NCBI RefSeq assembly: GCF_000518305.1
Contig: NZ_KI912417.1
Location: 4,622-68,621 of the forward strand
Length of the DNA: 64,000 nt
Origin: Mycoplasma imitans ATCC 51306
Lineage (GTDB): Bacteria; Bacillota_I; Bacilli_A; Mycoplasmatales; Mycoplasmoidaceae
Reading direction: 5' to 3'
In this document: positions 58,788 through 64,000 of the stretch, in pieces
Layout of the letters: every line of letters begins with the position of its first letter
How positions within the stretch are numbered: position 1 is the first letter of the stretch
Notes under the pieces: generated by a model
Databases searched by the model: none
Told to the model about the DNA's origin: nothing
What the model saw: the letters and a program-made list of their open reading frames with translations, nothing else
Position numbers and translations under genes: made by a program

Positions 58788-60914
58788 TTAATTACGGTTT
58801 TCTTCTTGTTTAGCTTTTTCTAATTTAACTAATTCGTGTTGTTGTTGCGGTGTTAGTAAGTTATATTTTTTTGCTTCATTAACAAAGAAGTTGTATTGCA
58901 TTAAATCAAGCTTGTTCATCTTACGTTCAACAGTTTCGTTTTTAACATTTAGATTTCTTTTTAGTAATAGAATCGATAAAACAAATACAATAATCGAGGT
59001 TATAAACGGTGATATTGCATAACCTGAAACATAAACCCAAATATTTAAGTTACCTGTTTTAGGCAATATGTAAGATAGACCAAATACCGTGCCAAAAACA
59101 ATGTATGAAACAAATGTTCCTTCTATAGCTGAAGAGATATATGATCTAATCACATCGTTTGTCCCTTGGAACAACATCATGCCACAAATTGTAATTGAGA
59201 ACATGATAATTCTTAACATCGTAATTCTGATATAACTTGTCGCCATATCAGCATTGTCGATTGGTTGTACCATTGGTGTTGTGCTTGGATCTTTAAAGTT
59301 AAATAGATTAACTAAAACGGTTTTAGCAACAAAAAACACGATGATATAAGAAATAATAGCATAGCTAAACGTTACAAACAACGACCACCAAAACGCCGAA
59401 TGAACGCGTTTGTAATGTCGATTCGTATAGTTATAACCAATCAACGGCCTGCCGCCATCTGATATCCCAAATAGCGCAATAAAGAATAAAATGATTAACG
59501 GTACAGACCCCGCATGATAATTTTGGAAATCTTGTCCTGAAACCTTGATTAATAATAAGTTATAAACCAAGAACATTACGGTTAAACCAACTATTCGAAT
59601 AAATGACGATAATCCTAAGATCATGATCGGAATGATAATCTTAATATTAAATTTAACCTTAAATAGATCAGCAAAACTTAATCAAGTTGATTGTTTCTTA
59701 TTGAAATACATTACAAAACCAACATATAACAATAAGTTGACAACTCAGCTAATAACTGAAGCTGCTGCACCACCAATTAAACCAAGACTGAAATATTTAA
59801 TAAAAATAAAGTCCAATAAAACGTTTGTTAGATTAGCAACGATCGATGCAACTGTTACAAAGATGTTTCGTCCTTCAGAACGAATCATAAATGATAACAA
59901 CGAAAACAAACCAATAATGAAGAAACCGCTTGCATAGATTCAGCTATACTGATCTGCTCAATGCGCTGAGATATCAGCCATTGCATTATCATAAGCTAAA
60001 ATCACTTTAGGATAAATCGTGAAATTAACACCATTAAGCGATTGATTATCAACATTGTTGATATTGCTAACAATTTGTTGGGTATTATTAGTTTGCATTA
60101 AACTAATAATATTAGGACTTAGATTGGTTGTACCAATTAGGTGTCGTTGAAATCCAGCGCCAACAATAATAAAGCAAACCAAACTGGCTATTAAACACAA
60201 AATTAATGTTGATCAAAACGACATTACTCAGATATCTCGACCAGTTTTTTCGTATTTATAACTAATTGCTTTTGTATAATACACACCAGCACCAATTGGT
60301 ACCAAGTATATAGCAGCATTACCAATTAATAAAACGTTCTGAAAAGAATTAACTGCTTGTCTAGCAATAATCGACACATTAGATAGCTGTGAGGTGTTGT
60401 CGCTTAAACCACTCATCTGAGCGTTATAAACGCTTTTGAATAATAAAACGATATTATCAAGAATCTGATAATTATTTATTGATTTAGATAAAGAATTACG
60501 ATCTAAAGTGATTATTGGTTCAGATCGAATTTGTTCACCAAAAATCTTGATAAAGTCCGGATTAAAATAATCAATTGGTACAGGCTGAGAAGCAGATGCT
60601 TGGTAATAATGGTTATCAAAGAAATAAATATTAGGAATTTTAACAATACTATCATTTATAAAGATTTCATTAAAAACCCTTTGATAAACACTTATATTTG
60701 AAAAGTGTTGACCATTATAAACATCGTTTAGTTTTCAAACTTCTGGAACTAATTTTTGAATTAAAATTTGATCAAAAAAACTGTATAAACCCGCAAAAAA
60801 AGCGGCCAATAAGCCGGGTAAACAAACAATTCAAATTGCTTTTGCAATTGCTGTTTTACCAAATAACTTATTAGCTTTTTCTTGTTTATCAACGTGGCTA
60901 TAGCCTGTATTCAT
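58788..60914 (-). CDS. MATE-family transporter with two extra outer loops
   Basis: 708 residues, about 250 longer than usual MATE proteins. Helix spacing and motifs such as FFIIGLFSLLSFMIRSEG and ALFGISDGGRPLIGYNY fit the MATE multidrug/sodium antiporter fold. The first outer loop (about 50-165) and a second (about 250-320) are long, polar and Asn-rich. Substrate unknown. The frame from 60914 is open with TGA as Trp. Confidence 0.75.
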
Positions 60915-60951
60915 ATTTGTTAGTGATTATTTATTATCGCACTAAAAATTA

Positions 60952-62217
60952 TTATTCATCTGCGTTTTTAGCTAATGTTACCGTAAATGTCTTTTGTATT
61001 GAACGACTATTATGAACATCATAATCATTTAGTGATCTTACTTGAACAGTAAATGATAATTCTCTTGTATCTACATTGTATGAAGCCGTACTATTAACTA
61101 ATGATATATAAAATTTAGTTCCATAATCATTAGTAAATTTAATGAATCCGCCTTCTTTAACTGATGAATCCAATTTATCAGTTTTAACAGTGTTGTTTTT
61201 TGTATCGTAAAAATTATCTATTGGTTCATTAAACAAGTCGCTGCTAGTATTTACAACTAAACTGTTTGCAGCTCTAGATAAATCAGAAGGATAAACTAAA
61301 AATGATGTATTTTTGTTACTAAATCAAAGTTGCGGTGTCGAACTGCCATTTTCTATATTGTAAAAGTGGGTTTTTTGAGAATTAGATAGTTGATACTGAA
61401 AAGTAATTTCATTTTCTTCTAATTTCTTATAGTCCGTTTGATAGGTTAAATTAACACTAAACCATTTGCTCAAATAAGAGAAATAGTTTGTGTGATCATT
61501 TGAAGAAGTGTATAATGCTGGAGTTGCAAATTTAGATAATTGTTCGCTATTAGTAACTGCTTTAATCTGTTCTAACGAAGCATCATTAGTTGTTTGCTTA
61601 ACATGAGTTCAGTTAAAAATCAAACTTTTTAGATTTTCAAAACTAAAATCTACAGTTTGGTTGAAACTAAATGTTCTATTGTCGCTTGTTGCTAAATTAA
61701 AAGATATCATTCCTGCTCTATCATTAACCTTTAAATTAGATAGTGTTGCGCTTGCTTGTTTTTGTTCGCTAATATTCGTATTAAACTTTGTTCAATTAAG
61801 ACTGTAAGTTCCGTTTTGTTGATTAATTAAATCTGAAGCAACAACAGCTCTAGATTTTAAAGTTAATTCAATAGCTGCATTATCATTAGATTCATCTGTA
61901 GCAGGTGGTTTTTGATCTTCATTTAGATTTGAGCCACTTGAACCTGATTTATCACCAGACTCACCTGTTTCACCCCCTCCTGAATCTTTCTTATCATCAA
62001 CTGGTTCTTCTTTCTTTTTATCATCTCCTAAATTAGAACCTGTTTGATTTTTATTATCATCAGATGATGAGCCACCTTCTTTATCATCAACATTAGATTC
62101 ACCTCCATTAAGTTTTGTTCCGCTTTTAGACTCTTTATCCATACAAGAACTCAATGGCACAGCTAAAACTGAACTTAGTGCAAGCAATTTAAATATCTTT
62201 TTTCTCATTTTTCTCAT
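60952..62217 (-). CDS. lipoprotein with acidic linker
   Basis: 421 residues. Signal peptide with lipobox LSSC (Cys25), then a Gly/Ser/Asp/Lys-rich linker (about 28-100) and a C-terminal beta-rich domain. The codon-by-codon reading of 61201-61800 shows no break. Function not recognised. It lies 37 bases before the MATE gene on the same strand, so they may form an operon. Confidence 0.75.
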
Positions 62218-62293
62218 TCGCTTAAATTAATAAAATAAACTATCAGAATAATCTACTTAAATTCTCTAATAGTTATTAATTAAATCTTATTTA

Positions 62294-62336
62294 TAATAAA
62301 TAAGAATATACCTTAATAAATAAGAATATACCTTAA
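62294..62336. repeat. two tandem copies of a ~21-bp AT-rich unit
   Basis: AATAAATAAGAATATACCTT occurs twice in a row in the gap between the lipoprotein gene and dnaJ. The rest of 62218-62487 shows no gene. Confidence 0.6.
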
Positions 62337-62487
62337 TTATAATAAGTAAATAAAATAACTTTAATTATTTTATACATTTAGTAAGCAATATTGATTTTGG
62401 ACCATTAATTCATTAAGATATGACGGTTCAAATGTTCTTAAAACAATTTAATTCACAACCCAATGAATGTAATTTGTTTAACTTTTT

Positions 62488-62514
62488 TTGTCACTTTGAC
62501 TCTTAGAGTGCTAA
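62488..62514 (+). promoter_or_regulatory. CIRCE-like HrcA operator before dnaJ
   Basis: The right arm GAGTGCTAA is perfect, the spacer is exactly 9 bases, and the left arm TTGTCACTT matches TTAGCACTC at six of nine positions. HrcA binds CIRCE to repress heat-shock genes. It lies 66 bases before the dnaJ start. Confidence 0.75.
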
Positions 62515-62579
62515 AATATTAATATTATTGCTTTAACAAGCCCAAACTAAATTAACAAACACATTTACACACAATTAAT

Positions 62580-63755
62580 ATGTCTTCAAAAAGAGATTAT
62601 TACGAAATATTAGAAGTATCACGATCTGCTAGTCAGCAAGATATTAAGAAAGCTTTTAGAAAGCTTGCTATGAAATATCACCCAGATCGTAACAAAGACC
62701 ACAATGCTGAAGAAAAGTTTAAAGAAGTGAACGAAGCATACGAGGTTTTAAGCGACGAAGAGAAGAGAAAACTTTATGACACTTATGGCCATGAAGGTTT
62801 AAACGCGTCTGGGTTCCACCAAGGCGGGTTCAACCCTTATGATGTGTTTAACTCTGTGTTTAGCGGCTTTGACTTTGATGGTGGGTTTGGTGATGTGTTT
62901 TCACAATTCTTTGGTGGTGGAGGCGGTGGCTTTCACAACCAAGAATATGTTGAAGAAGTTGATGTTAATTTAGTTCATGAAATTAAGATAAATTTCTTAG
63001 AAGCTGCTAATGGTTGTATTAAAAATGTTAAGTACACAAAACAAGTAACATGCCCTGATTGTAATGGTTCTGGATCAGCTGATGGGGATGTAATTACTTG
63101 TGGTGATTGTAACGGTGAAGGTTTTGTAATCGAACAAAGAAGAACATTACTAGGAATGTTCCAAACTAAAAAAACCTGCCCTTCATGTAAAGGCGAAGGC
63201 CAAACGATCAAGAATAAATGTAAGAAATGTAAATCACGCAGAATGGTCGATGAAGTTGTTGAAAGAAACGTATCAATTGATTCAACAGTATTCTATCAAG
63301 ACGTAGTAGTAGTTCGCGGTGAAGGTCATGTTTATAAAAATCTTGTTGGTGATCTATTCTTAAGAGTTAAGATCGAACCTTCTAGAGTGTTTGAACTACG
63401 TGATAATCACGTCGTTGTTAATGTGCTAGTTGATCCATTGCTAGCAATCACTGGCGGAACAATCTCGATTCCAACATTAAAAGAAATTAAAGAGATTAAT
63501 TTAAAACCAGGAACCAAGAATGGTGATATCATCACGATTGCTAATGGGGGAATCAACTTAAAACTAGATTCAAGAGTATATGGTGCTAATTACAGTGAAA
63601 AAGGTGATCTGATTGTTGTAATTAACTACGCAAGACCAAGCGAATATTCTAAGCAAGAAATCGCTAAATTAAAAGAATTCATTAAACCAAATAAAGAAGT
63701 TAACTTATACGAAAATTTAATGAAGAAAGAACTAAATAATAAAGATAGTCATTAG
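62580..63755 (+). CDS. dnaJ: chaperone DnaJ
   Basis: 391 residues. J domain with YHPDRNKD, a Gly/Phe-rich linker, then a zinc domain with [16 protein letters not shown] and CPSCKGEG; the fourth repeat is CKKCKSRR and lacks the Gly pair. The C-terminal substrate domain follows. Co-chaperone of DnaK. Under CIRCE control. Confidence 0.95.
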   Translation: MSSKRDYYEILEVSRSASQQDIKKAFRKLAMKYHPDRNKDHNAEEKFKEVNEAYEVLSDEEKRKLYDTYGHEGLNASGFHQGGFNPYDVFNSVFSGFDFDGGFGDVFSQFFGGGGGGFHNQEYVEEVDVNLVHEIKINFLEAANGCIKNVKYTKQVTCPDCNGSGSADGDVITCGDCNGEGFVIEQRRTLLGMFQTKKTCPSCKGEGQTIKNKCKKCKSRRMVDEVVERNVSIDSTVFYQDVVVVRGEGHVYKNLVGDLFLRVKIEPSRVFELRDNHVVVNVLVDPLLAITGGTISIPTLKEIKEINLKPGTKNGDIITIANGGINLKLDSRVYGANYSEKGDLIVVINYARPSEYSKQEIAKLKEFIKPNKEVNLYENLMKKELNNKDSH

Positions 63756-63784
63756 ACTATTTTTTTATTGTTAACAAACATTTA

Positions 63785-63823
63785 AAACAAGATCTATTAA
63801 TAAAAAAATAGATCTTGTTTTTT
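63785..63823 (+). terminator. terminator after dnaJ
   Basis: AAACAAGATCTATT and AATAGATCTTGTTT arms, T run on the plus strand. Confidence 0.8.
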
Positions 63824-63900
63824 TAATTAAAAATTGATCTACATATATATCATTCAAAAAAACAACACTTATATATTACAGATAATTATATTTAGCTTTA

Positions 63901-64000
63901 AGCACACCTTAAAAAACTCTTACATAACAAATCTTATAAGCAACTAAATGATTGTGCAATCAAAGCACTAGAGAAATATCTAAATAAAAAAGATCTATCC
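63901..64000 (+). other. open frame running off the window end
   Basis: After a TAA the plus strand is open to the window edge and reads as a helical, Lys/Leu-rich piece (KQLNDCAIKALEKYL). No start codon is seen, so it is either a gene fragment or chance. Confidence 0.2.

Overview
The window comes from a wall-less mollicute of the Mycoplasma gallisepticum group (M. gallisepticum, M. imitans or M. tullyi). Three things point there. The DNA is AT-rich. Resident genes read UGA as tryptophan: almost every long gene here is only continuous if TGA is translated. A complete mgc2-gapA-crmA cytadhesin locus is present. The mgc2 product differs at many positions from the M. gallisepticum R protein as I remember it, so the exact species is left open.

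Layout. 1-4.3 kb: Dps-like ferritin, APC amino-acid permease and a DUF31 (Mycoplasma immunoglobulin protease-like) lipoprotein. 4.5-8.57 kb: a decaying foreign islet, bounded by short phased repeats. It holds a serine-recombinase remnant, an unrecognised broken gene, a GIY-YIG nuclease and an HTH/PD-(D/E)XK nuclease split by a stop. All 14 tryptophans I read in it are UGG and none is UGA. 8.58-9.0 kb: five tRNAs (Gly, Leu, Lys, Gln, Tyr). 9.1-21.5 kb, all on the minus strand: greA, a membrane protein, a Bax-inhibitor-1-like protein, apt, secDF, pyrG, relA/spoT, aspS, hisS. 21.5-39.9 kb: the adhesion locus, transcribed as hlp3, a small kinase, mgc2, gapA, crmA and two more crmA-like genes, ending at a hairpin terminator. 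39.0-46.9 kb: a degenerate HAD-like protein, thrS, an SSB-like small protein, a trigger-factor-like protein, ylxM, ftsY and smc in a tightly overlapping chain. 47.0-48.9 kb: hemW-like and miaA. 49.0-52.4 kb: a lipoprotein gene with a tandem repeat in its leader, then a large membrane-protein pseudogene and decayed DNA. 52.4-53.5 kb: nine tRNAs plus an orphan tRNA 3' half. 53.6-58.7 kb: a DJ-1/PfpI protein, a tail-anchored coiled-coil protein, cmk, der, metG. 58.8-62.2 kb: an unusual MATE transporter and a lipoprotein. 62.5-63.8 kb: dnaJ behind a CIRCE-like operator.

How the parts work together. The 21.5-39 kb block encodes most of an attachment apparatus. Hlp3 is an internal, HMW3-like structural protein. 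GapA is the P1-like adhesin, CrmA its partner, MGC2 the P30-like adhesin, and two more paralogues follow. The proteins share membrane-proximal motifs, which suggests a common cytoplasmic partner. The housekeeping blocks keep orders familiar from M. genitalium, such as apt next to secDF near relA, and thrS next to two small conserved genes. The most unusual part is the 4.5-8.57 kb islet: it looks like a late-arriving, now decaying restriction/defence-type cassette from a host that uses UGA as stop.
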